A stretch of DNA of 19,699 nucleotides. It comes from Acetobacteraceae bacterium UBA6159 (GTDB lineage: Bacteria; Pseudomonadota; Alphaproteobacteria; Acetobacterales; Acetobacteraceae). The position numbers were made by a program, and so were the translations under genes. Position 1 is the stretch's first letter. Each line of letters begins with the position of its first letter. Under the pieces are notes generated by a model. It saw only the letters and a list, made by a program, of their open reading frames with translations. It ran no database searches and had not been told where the DNA came from. Positions 1 through 7,658 of this stretch are shown here, piece by piece. The DNA is taken from NCBI GenBank assembly GCA_002422345.1, contig DIUL01000184.1, positions 1 to 19,699 of the forward strand, in the 5' to 3' direction.

Positions 1-436
1 CCGTCAACCGGACAGTAGTGATGTTCCCTGACAAAGTGTTTGGGTTGTAAAACACGACGGAACCAGACGCACCGCCGAGACTTGCGCCACTCATATGATT
101 CCGCATTACAACGCGCGAAATTTTATCCTTGTCAAAGTGCTTGCCGTCAATATCTATACCACTCTGCGATACGCTAAACGATATTTGCCGTCTGTATTTT
201 GAATTTCTCGATTTTATCCAATATAATGTTGATCCCGTGAGTGCTGCAAAGATGCCGCTAAGTACTAGGGAATCGGTCTCTCCTGACAACAAAGCGACAA
301 AAAACGCGAGCGCAGATACAAGAAAGAGTGGCACGGCAAACAGCATATAGCCAATCGGCCACGGCGGACTGGCTGGCTTGACGGTAAAGCGTGTTACTTC
401 GCCGTCCTTATCGATGTGAAATGTGGAATCAGTCAT
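1..436 (-). CDS. Two-TM membrane protein, C-terminus beyond left edge (partial)
   Basis: The reading frame is open for 145 codons from ATG at 436 to the window edge, with no stop, so the gene is cut by the edge. Residues 1-27 are polar and contain PASPPWP. Two hydrophobic segments follow at about 28-50 and 57-74. After them comes a soluble stretch with alternating beta-like pattern (ISFSVSQSGIDIDGKHF, then KISRVVMRNHMSG). That two-TM plus beta-rich arrangement resembles small bacterial proteins with a PH-like domain, but I cannot assign a family. Base composition is clearly more AT-rich than in most of the window, which suggests separate acquisition. The start shares an ATGA overlap with a possible small upstream ORF at 433-654. 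No strong ribosome binding site precedes it, so it may depend on coupling. Confidence 0.72.
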   Translation of the reverse strand, partial: MTDSTFHIDKDGEVTRFTVKPASPPWPIGYMLFAVPLFLVSALAFFVALLSGETDSLVLSGIFAALTGSTLYWIKSRNSKYRRQISFSVSQSGIDIDGKHFDKDKISRVVMRNHMSGASLGGASGSVVFYNPNTLSGNITTVRLT

Positions 437-654
437 TTAACAACCGACATTTCCCATGGGCCCGGGCCATCCAGGCGCTTTGGATGGACAATAACCATGG
501 TTCCCGGCAGCGGGCAATCCCGGCGGTCCCAATGTCGCGCTGTTCGCCATTTGACCGACGGTGTATATGCCGCTCCGATGCGAACTCCGCGCTCCTGGCC
601 CGCATTGGGATGCACCTCCGAGGTCGGTGGCCCGGTCGGCCGGTCAGGTGTCAC
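433..654 (-). CDS. Possible small protein, 73 aa, overlapping the next gene
   Basis: This is a weakly supported ORF starting with GTG at 654. Its TGA stop overlaps the ATG of the membrane-protein gene in the classic ATGA arrangement, and that overlap is the main reason to list it. The product is basic, rich in Pro, Arg and Trp, and contains PLPGTMVIVHPKRLDGPGPW near its end. I recognise no family, signal peptide or membrane segment. The GTG immediately follows an in-frame TGA and one codon, and the GAAGG upstream is too close to be a good ribosome binding site. Chance GC-rich open frame is a serious alternative. Confidence 0.25.
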   Translation of the reverse strand: MTPDRPTGPPTSEVHPNAGQERGVRIGAAYTPSVKWRTARHWDRRDCPLPGTMVIVHPKRLDGPGPWEMSVVK

Positions 655-1030
655 CCTTCAACGTCCTGTCGGTGGCGATGAACGCAACGTTGCGATGGCG
701 TTGGTTATCGAAACGCCCTCTGATCCTGTCCCCTTGCTTGTTCAGAAACCAACCCGGCGCGATGAAGCTCCTCCCGATCCATCACGCCGTCTCCGCTCAT
801 GCGAGGATTTTCACGAACGCTAGGCGACCGCGGGAACACGTGACTGCCTCAAGGGTTGCGCTCTCTGATTGACTTCCTGCCGCCCCTCAAGGCCGGGCAG
901 CGTCAGGCAGAACATCCGGATCTCATTGGGTGCCTTGGAGAGCATTGATACTATTGATATATAATGATCTTTCTTGACTTTTGTCGGGTTTTTGCATACT
1001 CTACCAGCTGAAAGGATTATTAGGCTCCTC
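437..1030. other. Region without a confident gene; possible gene remnant
   Basis: Several frames are open on both strands because of high GC, but none has a start with a ribosome binding site. Besides the doubtful 433-654 ORF, the - strand frame 644-781 reads 45 protein-like residues (including WFLNKQGDRIRGRFDNQ and VAFIATDRTLKGDT). It has no usable start codon after its upstream stop and may be a remnant. From about 940 the sequence becomes AT-rich and contains the abiE promoter region. Confidence 0.5.
974..1002 (+). promoter_or_regulatory. Promoter of the abiE pair
   Basis: TTGACT (974-979), a 17-bp spacer and TACTCT (997-1002) form a good sigma70-like promoter. Transcription would begin near 1009 and give a leader of about 22 nt before ATG 1031. 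A perfect TATAAT also sits just upstream at 960-965, within the repeated ATTGATA motifs at 944-950 and 953-959, and could be a second start or part of an operator. AbiEi-type antitoxins commonly repress their own promoter, so these repeats are candidate binding sites (inference). Confidence 0.6.
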
Positions 1031-1444
1031 ATGGCTCGGCGGAACACATTGCAGGACAGATTGGCCCAGCGGATCGCGTCGTCGCAGGACGATGTGTTCC
1101 TGACGCGCGAGTTTCGTGACCTGGGCGGGGAGGATCAGGTTCTTCGCGCCCTGCGCGGCCTCGTCCGTTCCGGCGCGCTGATCCGCCTTGGATATGGCGT
1201 CTATGGCCGTGCTGTCCGCTCGCGCCTGTCCGGCGAGCCGATCCTGTTCAATCCAGACGGCTTCCTGGGCGCGACACGCCGGGCACTCGACAAACTCGGC
1301 GTGGATTGGGAACCGACCGAGGCCGAGCAAGCCTATAATCAGGGACGTTCTACGCAGGTGCCTGTCAATCCAGCTGTGAAGGTCCGCGGCCGCTTCGTAC
1401 GACGTTTTACCTATCAGGACACGGAGCTGCGACTTGAGCGATGA
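1031..1444 (+). CDS. abiEi: AbiEi-like antitoxin (DUF6088-type)
   Basis: This 137-aa protein is the predicted antitoxin of a type IV (AbiE) toxin-antitoxin pair. It has an N-terminal winged-helix-like part with DVFLTREFRDLGG and VLRALRGLVRSGALIRLGYGVYGRA. It ends in the stretch typical of DUF6088 proteins, EQAYNQGRSTQVPVNPAVKVRGR. Such proteins bind their own promoter and offset the toxin without tight complex formation. I chose ATG 1031 because an upstream TTG at 974 lies within the promoter itself; AAAGGA at 1011 is a distant ribosome binding site. The gene overlaps the toxin gene by 11 bases, so the two are co-translated. It is shorter than classic AbiEi (about 190-200 aa), as usual for this compact subfamily. 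Confidence 0.85.
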   Translation: MARRNTLQDRLAQRIASSQDDVFLTREFRDLGGEDQVLRALRGLVRSGALIRLGYGVYGRAVRSRLSGEPILFNPDGFLGATRRALDKLGVDWEPTEAEQAYNQGRSTQVPVNPAVKVRGRFVRRFTYQDTELRLER

Positions 1445-2378
1445 CTCGCTGCAGCAGCTGCTGGAGGTCCAGGCCCATTTCCGATTGCCGAGTGTCGGGC
1501 TGGTAGAGAAGGACCTGCATGTGGTCCGCGCGATTGCAGCCGTGCTTTCCGTCGATACCGACCCGTTCTCGTTGGTCTTTGGCGGCGGGACGGCGCTCGC
1601 ACGCGCGCATCGCCTGGTGCGGCGCATGTCCGAGGACATCGACTTCAAGATTGTACCCCGCACTGGAGCGCCAGAGGCTCGATCCGCCCGCCGCCGGGCG
1701 CTCAGCCAACTCCGCGCGCGGGTATCTGCCGCTTTGCAGCACGCTGGGTTTCCGTTTGATGCTGCCGACAGGTCCCAGTCATGGGCACGGGACGAGGACC
1801 GCTATCTGGTTTGGCACCTGCCGTACGATCCGATGACCAACACGGCCACCAGCTTGCGACCGACGATCAAGGTCGAACTCACCTACGCCCCGTTGCGCCG
1901 CCCGACCGTCACGCAGTCTGTCCAATCCTTCGTGGCCGAGGCGTTGGGGCGTCCTGCCGAGGTACCGGAAGCCGCCTGCGTCAGCCTTGTAGAAACCGCC
2001 GCTGAAAAGCTGGTCTCGCTCACCCGCCGCACAGCGATGGAAATGGCGGGGGCGGGACGTGATCCCGATCCGACCCTCGTTCGGCACGTCTACGACCTTC
2101 ACATGATGCGGGACCTCGTCGATCTCGACGTGGTGGCGGCCCTCGCGCGCGATATCGCCATCACCGACGCACAGGAGTTCGGCAACCAACATCCAGCCTA
2201 CAAGGCCGACATTGCTGGCGAAACCCGCAGGGCGGTTGCCGCCCTGCGGGGTGACGCGTTGCACCGTGACCGGTATGTCCGGTTCCTGGCCGACATGGTT
2301 TATGGCGACCGGCCAGCGTTCGATGCGGCGATGGAAACCGTTGCCGCCGTCGCCACACAGGCATGGGGTGCCGAGTAG
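1434..2378 (+). CDS. abiEii: AbiEii-family nucleotidyltransferase toxin
   Basis: This 314-aa protein is the predicted toxin partner. It carries the nucleotidyltransferase signature of the AbiEii family: a GGGT motif at about residues 50-53, then MSEDIDFKI at 65-73 whose acidic residues bind metal and nucleotide. A later EKLVSLTRRTAMEMAG and HVYDLHMM segment matches the helical C-terminal part. Known relatives transfer nucleotides to RNA targets such as tRNA acceptor ends and cause growth arrest or abortive infection. Translation begins at TTG 1434, preceded by CGGAG with 7-nt spacing, inside the antitoxin gene. That weak start plus overlap fits lower toxin output. A perfect 12-bp hairpin lies within the coding sequence at 2224-2250. 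The substrate here is unknown. Confidence 0.87.
   Translation: MSDDSLQQLLEVQAHFRLPSVGLVEKDLHVVRAIAAVLSVDTDPFSLVFGGGTALARAHRLVRRMSEDIDFKIVPRTGAPEARSARRRALSQLRARVSAALQHAGFPFDAADRSQSWARDEDRYLVWHLPYDPMTNTATSLRPTIKVELTYAPLRRPTVTQSVQSFVAEALGRPAEVPEAACVSLVETAAEKLVSLTRRTAMEMAGAGRDPDPTLVRHVYDLHMMRDLVDLDVVAALARDIAITDAQEFGNQHPAYKADIAGETRRAVAALRGDALHRDRYVRFLADMVYGDRPAFDAAMETVAAVATQAWGAE
2224..2250. repeat. Perfect 12-bp inverted repeat inside abiEii
   Basis: CCCGCAGGGCGG and CCGCCCTGCGGG flank the 3-nt loop TTG. It encodes the TRRAVAALRG part of the toxin. As RNA this would be a very stable stem-loop about 130 nt before the stop codon. There is no T-run after it, so it is not a standard terminator. Confidence 0.8.
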
Positions 2379-2415
2379 AGCGGCAGCAGGGCGTCAACGT
2401 CACGCCGCCGCACCA

Positions 2416-2601
2416 TCACAATTGTTGCCCCAGGCTCGCCAGGTAGAAGCCGAACATCATGAGGGCGGCGCCCTTGACGATCTCGAATGGCCCGCGTCGG
2501 CCGAACACGGCGCCGATCAGCAGGAACACACCCCAGAGCAGGCAGCATACGCCAATGACCTGCGTAAGCTGAATCCCGGTCAGGTACAGTTGGTGAAGCA
2601 T
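2416..2601 (-). CDS. Small membrane protein, 61 aa
   Basis: ATG at 2601 is preceded by AAGGAGA (2609-2615) at 7 nt, an excellent ribosome binding site, so this short ORF is probably real. It is almost entirely hydrophobic, with one segment around residues 12-32 (VIGVCCLLWGVFLLIGAVFG) and a second around 42-57 (KGAALMMFGFYLASLG) joined by a short GRRGPFE loop. This predicts a two-TM hairpin in the inner membrane. It is the last gene of the coupling-protein operon, 21 bases after a 42-aa membrane peptide, and may be a subunit or regulator of that membrane complex. No family is recognised. It converges on abiEii with 37 bases between the stops. Confidence 0.75.
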   Translation of the reverse strand: MLHQLYLTGIQLTQVIGVCCLLWGVFLLIGAVFGRRGPFEIVKGAALMMFGFYLASLGQQL

Positions 2602-2622
2602 GGGAAGATCTCCTTGTAGTTA

Positions 2623-2751
2623 TCAGGGAAACATCCAGCCGAACCAGGGCACGAGCGCCCGTCCGGCAATGAGGGCGAAGTCGTGCAACGCGGCGGCAGC
2701 GATCACCGCGACGGTTGCAAGCACAAGGCCGGCGGCCATGGGCGATTTCAT
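2623..2751 (-). CDS. Tiny single-TM protein, 42 aa
   Basis: This short ORF reads MKSPMAAGLVLATVAVIAAA and continues ALHDFALIAGRALVPWFGWMFP in outline. Its ATG lies 3 bases after the stop of the coupling-protein gene, so it is almost certainly translated by re-initiation in the same operon. Residues 5-22 form a TM segment or an uncleaved signal anchor, and a second weaker hydrophobic stretch ends in Trp-rich residues. Small membrane peptides next to conjugation ATPases often act as assembly partners, but no family is recognised here. The position and the clean start support reality more than any homology does. Confidence 0.6.
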   Translation of the reverse strand: MKSPMAAGLVLATVAVIAAAALHDFALIAGRALVPWFGWMFP

Positions 2752-2754
2752 CGG

Positions 2755-4728
2755 TCAGCCCAGCAGGTTGAGTGGCCAGGTCAGCGTCGCCTGGGCGGTT
2801 TCACCGCGTGAGCCGAGATGCAGCATCGCCTCGGCATGGTGCGGTCCACCTGCCTCGCGCGTTGGCACGATGAGTTGCAGGAAGCGTTCTGGCGGAACCC
2901 GTGGCAGCACGCGGTTGGCCCGGCCGTAACTGGTGTGCCGTCGGCGGAACCAGGTGCCGTTGAAGGCGGCCTGTTCGTTGGTTGTGATGACAATCTCGGA
3001 GCGTTGCCCGAACAGCGCGGATGCCCAGCGGTTGGTCTCGTCCTCGCCGTTGCGCAGCAGGATCTTCACGGCGCAATTGCCGAGGAAGTTCTTCACGTCA
3101 TTCGGATTGCGCGTGCGCTTCAGGAATGCCGGGAGATTCTGCGCGGCGACGATGTTGGCGTGGCGGCTCTCCCGCGAACGCTCGAAGAAATCCGAATCCC
3201 CGCGTCCTTCACCGCTCGTATAGAAAGTCTGGAACTCGTCGGCGAGCATGAAGCTCCGACGCGCCTTGCCCGGACGGGTCAGGATGTTTCGTTGGTACTC
3301 GAGCTTGATCAACGTGCTGACGACCCGGCTCATCCGTTCCCGGTCTGCCGCCGGCATATCGATGTACAGGATGCGGCCCTGGTCGATGGCGTCCGCGATG
3401 GAGATAGTGGACTTTCCCGCGAACATTTCGTTGAAGGGCGGGATCAGGAATTCGTCGAGGAGCTGGATGATTGTCGAGCGCACGGCGGATTTCTGCCGGT
3501 CCGCCATCGGTCCCCATTCATTCTCCATGTAGGCGAGAGCATCCATGACCTCGTCTGGCACGTCGCCCGGATAACGCTCCGACACGCCAGCCACCACCGC
3601 ATGGTAGAAAGGCGTGTTGTCATCAGGCTCCTGACAGAGGCGGTGGATATCGGCGAGACAGGGGATCTCGGTCAGCCGCGCCGCCCGGAGCAGCGTGATG
3701 ATGTGCCGCAGGAATATCTTGGCGCTGTCGAGGAAGAACGAGCCCTCATTGCCCTGTTCGAGCCCGAGTAGCCGCAAGACAGTGACGAGACGCACCGCGA
3801 CCTCGAGCGCGTCATCGTCGTTGTCGAGCGGGTTCCACGCGATGCAGAGGCGGGTACCGCCGTGCGTGGTCCAGTTCGCGGGATCGATGACGAACAGGTC
3901 GTCCGCGCGATCGTAGCGTTCGCAGAGCCGCTCGAGCTTGCCCCGGAAATCGCCCTTGGCGTCCAGGAGGAGGCCGGCGATCCGGAGCGCTGGGTCGGTC
4001 GAGGACGCGACCAACCCCTCCAGCAGGGAATTCAGGATGCACGCCGTTTTGCCGCTGCCGGTCTGACCGAAGACGATCACGTTCATGGTGAAGTCGTCGA
4101 ACCGCCAGGCAAAGCCGCCCGCCGTAAAGGAAGCGTCGCCGGTAACCGTGACCGGCGGGTCGGCCCTCGAAGCTTGGCGAGGTAGGCGCCACCGCTCCGG
4201 TCGGAAGCCGATATGGTGCAGTTGCTGACGCAGATAGCGGCGAAGGAACAAGGTATTCACGAAGGCGCCGCGATTGTGGAAGGCGGCAAGCGGAATGACC
4301 GCGAGGAAGCCGATCGCCAGGACCGCGAATGTCTGCCGGAACGGCGCGAGCGGTTCGAACTGCGGCCAATAGGAAAGCGTGGTCAACGCCGCCGCGAAGA
4401 AGCACGCCAGAATAGCCGGCAACTGCCCGCGCCGGGCCAGTCGCCGTTCCTGCCGCAGATAGCTCAACGTGTCGCGAACCGCGGAGGAGGCGGCGCCGTA
4501 GCGTGCATGCAGCCGTGCCTCCTGGTAGGCGCGCCGAGCGGTCACTGTTCCGGCAATGCCGACGATCAGGACGACGAACATTATGCCGGTCAGCAATAGT
4601 CGCTGTGTTGCAGCGTAACCTGTGTCCTTCGGAGCCAGCGCAATCGCGCTGATCAGGAGCGGGGTGCCGAGGCCGAACAGGAGCAGGCGGCGACCGGCCC
4701 TCGTTGCGCGTGTGGTATCGGTTGTCAT
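2755..4728 (-). CDS. TraG/TraD/VirD4-type coupling protein
   Basis: This 657-aa inner-membrane ATPase is predicted to link substrate DNA or nucleoprotein to a transfer channel. The N-terminus has four hydrophobic segments at about 14-32, 44-62, 103-121 and 134-150. The cytoplasmic part has Walker A GQTGSGKT at 221-228 and Walker B RSFMLADEFQ at 491-500, followed by SRESRHANIVAAQNLPAF and the TraM-recognition-like stretch NFLGNCAVKILLRNGEDETN. These are the hallmarks of the VirD4/TraD family, and the length fits. ATG 4728 has GAGGGA about 6 nt upstream. The gene starts 12 bases after the 99-aa membrane protein gene ends and leads into two tiny membrane-protein ORFs. No relaxase or VirB-like gene is in the window, so those parts lie elsewhere or are not used. 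Confidence 0.92.
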   Translation of the reverse strand: MTTDTTRATRAGRRLLLFGLGTPLLISAIALAPKDTGYAATQRLLLTGIMFVVLIVGIAGTVTARRAYQEARLHARYGAASSAVRDTLSYLRQERRLARRGQLPAILACFFAAALTTLSYWPQFEPLAPFRQTFAVLAIGFLAVIPLAAFHNRGAFVNTLFLRRYLRQQLHHIGFRPERWRLPRQASRADPPVTVTGDASFTAGGFAWRFDDFTMNVIVFGQTGSGKTACILNSLLEGLVASSTDPALRIAGLLLDAKGDFRGKLERLCERYDRADDLFVIDPANWTTHGGTRLCIAWNPLDNDDDALEVAVRLVTVLRLLGLEQGNEGSFFLDSAKIFLRHIITLLRAARLTEIPCLADIHRLCQEPDDNTPFYHAVVAGVSERYPGDVPDEVMDALAYMENEWGPMADRQKSAVRSTIIQLLDEFLIPPFNEMFAGKSTISIADAIDQGRILYIDMPAADRERMSRVVSTLIKLEYQRNILTRPGKARRSFMLADEFQTFYTSGEGRGDSDFFERSRESRHANIVAAQNLPAFLKRTRNPNDVKNFLGNCAVKILLRNGEDETNRWASALFGQRSEIVITTNEQAAFNGTWFRRRHTSYGRANRVLPRVPPERFLQLIVPTREAGGPHHAEAMLHLGSRGETAQATLTWPLNLLG

Positions 4729-4740
4729 GGTGTTTCCCTC

Positions 4741-5040
4741 TCACCGTTGATCGAGGTTGGTCGGACGGACGGGAAGCGGCCGCGGCTTTGTCGGGTACCG
4801 CCGCGGCGGTGCGCGTCGGATCATCGGCGCGCGTGGGGCCGGACTGGTCGGGCTTGGCGGGGCGGCTGTGGTGTTGGGTCGTTGCGTGAACGCGCGCGTG
4901 GCGCGGCGGTAGCGCCACCGTGCCCAGGCCCATGTCACGGCGACGCCCAGCAACTGGCCGAGAAGGCCGCCAATCAGGGTCGCGAGCCGAAAGGTAAATG
5001 TCGATATCGTAACGATTGTACGGAACAGCATGGCGAACAT
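4741..5040 (-). CDS. Small membrane protein with proline-rich basic tail, 99 aa
   Basis: I chose ATG 5040 because AAAGGG lies about 9 nt upstream; the longer frame to 5118 overlaps a strong hairpin. The first 45 residues form one or two membrane passes (MLFRTIVTISTFTFRLATL, then LLGQLLGVAVTWAWARWRY). The rest is a tail rich in Pro, Arg and Thr (PPSPTSPAPRAP, RRAPPRRYP), likely disordered and basic, on the cytoplasmic side. The gene lies between the 774-aa membrane protein and the coupling ATPase on the same strand and probably in one operon. Such a protein could anchor or bridge the two, but this is inference and no family is recognised. Confidence 0.7.
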   Translation of the reverse strand: MFAMLFRTIVTISTFTFRLATLIGGLLGQLLGVAVTWAWARWRYRRATRAFTQRPNTTAAPPSPTSPAPRAPMIRRAPPRRYPTKPRPLPVRPTNLDQR

Positions 5041-5091
5041 GGGACAAACCCTTTCCGCGTGATGGTGCTGCTGATGTGAACAGAGGGACGC

Positions 5092-5117
5092 TGGCCTGCC
5101 GCGCAAGCGGCAGGCCA
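5092..5117 (-). terminator. Strong intra-operon hairpin after the 774-aa gene
   Basis: TGGCCTGCCGC and GCGGCAGGCCA (11-bp perfect arms) flank a 4-nt loop. The structure begins 4 bases after the stop of the upstream gene. No T-run follows on the - strand, so it may be a leaky terminator, an RNA-stability element or an attenuator between the 774-aa gene and the downstream coupling-protein genes. Confidence 0.6.
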
Positions 5118-5121
5118 TTGT

Positions 5122-7446
5122 TCAGGGCGTGAGGCCGACGACTTTCCGCAGGTCGATACGGAGCCAGTGCGGGCCGGACATGGGTGGCAAAGCTCGGTTG
5201 CCGCGGGTCGCCCCCAGTTTGAAGGGCGCTTCGTACACATTTCCCGAGAACCAGACGCGTATCACGCCTTCGGGCGGCGCGCGCAGCTCGCCCTCGTACA
5301 GATTGATCATCACCTCGGTCTTCGTGAGATCGATCTTCTGGACGAACTCGATGAACTCGAACTGGCTCTCGCCGGTGGCGGTGAGGTGATCCTTGTTGAA
5401 CAGGCCGGCGGTGCTGCGCACATTGCCGAAGAACAGCCACTGGCTGGCATTGTCTGGCCGCGCCCACAGGTCGATGTCGGCTGCGGCGCGCCAACGCAGA
5501 CCGATCCATGCGATCCCGGTAGTAGTCGTGGGGGGCGTCTTGCTGATTGTTACATCATCGCGAAGAAACCATGCGCCGGGCTGGTCCTGCCTTGCGGGTA
5601 GGCCAGCCGAAACCGGCGGATTGACCCGAAGCATCTCGACCTTCCCGCTCGGCGAGGGGGCATAGCTCGCCTGCCCGGATGCCTCGCTTGCAAGGGCGCG
5701 TTTGAAGCAGGCATTGATATCGAACGACAATGTCCCGATCCGGCCACCCTGATGGGTGATCCACAGGGTCCAGAACCGCCGGACGACTTCCTCGTGGCTC
5801 GTGGATACAAAGCGCTCCTTGCTGTTCGGCCAGCAGATATGGACAATTGTGTTGGCAAGGCGTGCGCGCATTCCACCCAAGCCGTACGGGGTTTCCGCAC
5901 GCGGAGCCGTCAGATGACCGTCGGACGGGTAGAACGAGTCCGCCATAGAGAACCGCAGGTCGCGCGGATCATGGTAGAAGGGGCTGCCGATGATCAAAAC
6001 GTCGGCACGCTTGTCTGGCAGGCTGGGGATCAGGTTGCTGGCGATCTCGTCCAGGACCTCGGGCAACCGCACATTCTCGGCAACCGGCTGCCCCTCCGGG
6101 TTCGTCGGCATGGCCCGGACATGCTGCACAACACTCCCCAATTGTTCACTCAGCCGCTTGCGGGCCCAGGCGGCATTCCGGGCCTTCTCGTCGTGCGGGA
6201 TGGCGATGCGCGCGATCTGCGCGGGTGGGTTGACGCCATAGACGATGATTTGATTGTCAGGTGTGAGCTTGAGGGTCGCCTCGGCGACCTCGCTCAGCAG
6301 TTCCTCGCGCGCGCCGGTATAGTCGGACGGAAGCACAATGACCGTCGTCTTCGCCATCGCCACGGGGGACACTGTGGTGACGAGGCCGACCAGAAGCACG
6401 GCCGCCGCGAGGCTGCCACGCGAAGGACCCGGACGACGGAACAAGGCCACGTTTGCCGAGGCCAGCGCCGCATCCCGCTGATGTTGCCGCAGGGCGGCCT
6501 CACGGCGATAGACGCTCCGTGCCTGCTGGTCGACGACGACGCGGCCAGCGTCAAAGCGGCTCAGGAAATCCTCCGCCTCGCCGATTGCGGTTTGCTCCGC
6601 CTCATCCTTCTGATCCAACCCGGCAAGGTATGCCGTGATGTGGGCGTGTTCGGGATTATCGCACATTACGGTCTTGTGGCCTCCCAGTGCGAGCGCCTCC
6701 GCACCGGCAACCACGCCATAACCGCAGCAGACATCAGTAATGATGTGGGACACGACGAGGAGTATGCTGCTGAGCCGTCCCTGGCTCGTGTTCGGCGTGG
6801 CGAGAAGAGCCGCCACCCCACCCAAAGTGTCCGGCGCGAAGACCTCCGCCATTGTGATCGTCCAGACGACGAAGGACAGAAGCCCAACGGCCGTGATTGC
6901 GTGGTTGAAAAAGCTTCGAGCCCAATCCGTGCGAAACTGGCTCTGATAGGTCTTGAGGCGCGCACCGACGACGAGCGTGATCCCGAAGAAGATGATCGCC
7001 ATGACGGGGCTGATGGCATAGGCATCGTTGCCGGAGCTGATGATGTATCCGCCCCCCACCGTCAGTCCCATCCCCAGACCCGAAGCGCCGACACCAGCCA
7101 GGCCCTTGGCCATGCCGTGATGTATTTTCGGAATTTCGTGGGCGACTACGTCGATCACCAGCTTGCGGCTTTGATGGGTCCGCCCCAGCGCCTTGCGTCC
7201 CACCTTGCGGTCTTCCTCGATCTCGGTTAGGCGCCTTTTGCCGACGGTGATCCTTGCCTCCATCTTCTGCACGCCCGTGTTCATCGCGTCGTAACGCCCG
7301 CCCTGGAGGGCGGCGAAATCGTCTTCGGTGCCACCATCAGCGAGCGAATTGCGGACTTCGTCCGGATCAATGTCCGGGTAACGGATTGTCGGCTGGCTTG
7401 GGTCAGGGCCTGGGTCAGGCCCGGTGATCATGATCGGCTTTCGCAT
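5122..7446 (-). CDS. Large multi-TM protein with soluble C-terminus, unknown family
   Basis: This 774-aa protein starts at ATG 7446 behind AGGAG at about 10 nt. Residues 1-100 are charged. A cluster of four predicted TM segments lies at about 118-137, 143-164, 180-203 and 225-249, then a coiled, charged linker (about 278-335), and a fifth TM or signal-like segment at 344-362. The long C-terminus begins KTTVIVLPSDYTGAREELL and looks like a von Willebrand A-like alpha/beta fold without a clear DxSxS metal site (inference). The last 120 residues are beta-rich, with ADIDLWARP and WLFFGNV. Its place in front of the 99-aa protein and coupling ATPase suggests a structural part of the same membrane machine. 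I cannot name the family; the window shows no homolog of classic VirB or Tra proteins. Confidence 0.82.
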   Translation of the reverse strand: MRKPIMITGPDPGPDPSQPTIRYPDIDPDEVRNSLADGGTEDDFAALQGGRYDAMNTGVQKMEARITVGKRRLTEIEEDRKVGRKALGRTHQSRKLVIDVVAHEIPKIHHGMAKGLAGVGASGLGMGLTVGGGYIISSGNDAYAISPVMAIIFFGITLVVGARLKTYQSQFRTDWARSFFNHAITAVGLLSFVVWTITMAEVFAPDTLGGVAALLATPNTSQGRLSSILLVVSHIITDVCCGYGVVAGAEALALGGHKTVMCDNPEHAHITAYLAGLDQKDEAEQTAIGEAEDFLSRFDAGRVVVDQQARSVYRREAALRQHQRDAALASANVALFRRPGPSRGSLAAAVLLVGLVTTVSPVAMAKTTVIVLPSDYTGAREELLSEVAEATLKLTPDNQIIVYGVNPPAQIARIAIPHDEKARNAAWARKRLSEQLGSVVQHVRAMPTNPEGQPVAENVRLPEVLDEIASNLIPSLPDKRADVLIIGSPFYHDPRDLRFSMADSFYPSDGHLTAPRAETPYGLGGMRARLANTIVHICWPNSKERFVSTSHEEVVRRFWTLWITHQGGRIGTLSFDINACFKRALASEASGQASYAPSPSGKVEMLRVNPPVSAGLPARQDQPGAWFLRDDVTISKTPPTTTTGIAWIGLRWRAAADIDLWARPDNASQWLFFGNVRSTAGLFNKDHLTATGESQFEFIEFVQKIDLTKTEVMINLYEGELRAPPEGVIRVWFSGNVYEAPFKLGATRGNRALPPMSGPHWLRIDLRKVVGLTP

Positions 7447-7658
7447 GGTTCAGGGCTCCTGTGAGGGATGGTGCGAAGACAAGCCGGGGGCGTCGGGCGC
7501 GGATGACCCGCCCCGGGGATGTCAGGATTCAGCGTTGCGACGATGGGAAGCAGTTCAGCGGGATCGCGTTGTCGTGAGGCCCGCTGTGTCAACTCGCTTG
7601 TTGCGCGTCACGACCGTGCACCATGGAGGCGGTGAACGTCGCGGCGTCGGTCACCGGG

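Noticed and set aside
3812..5509. 565-codon - strand frame spanning the coupling-protein gene start
   Set aside because: Arg/Pro/His-rich out-of-frame reading of two well-supported genes; a usual GC-rich artefact.
5752..7230. 492-codon + strand frame opposite the 774-aa gene
   Set aside because: Antisense shadow; the - strand frame has a ribosome binding site and TM segments, the + frame has neither.
7587..7592. TTGACA on the - strand before the 774-aa gene
   Set aside because: At 17 bp the -10 position reads ACGCGA, which is too poor to support a promoter.
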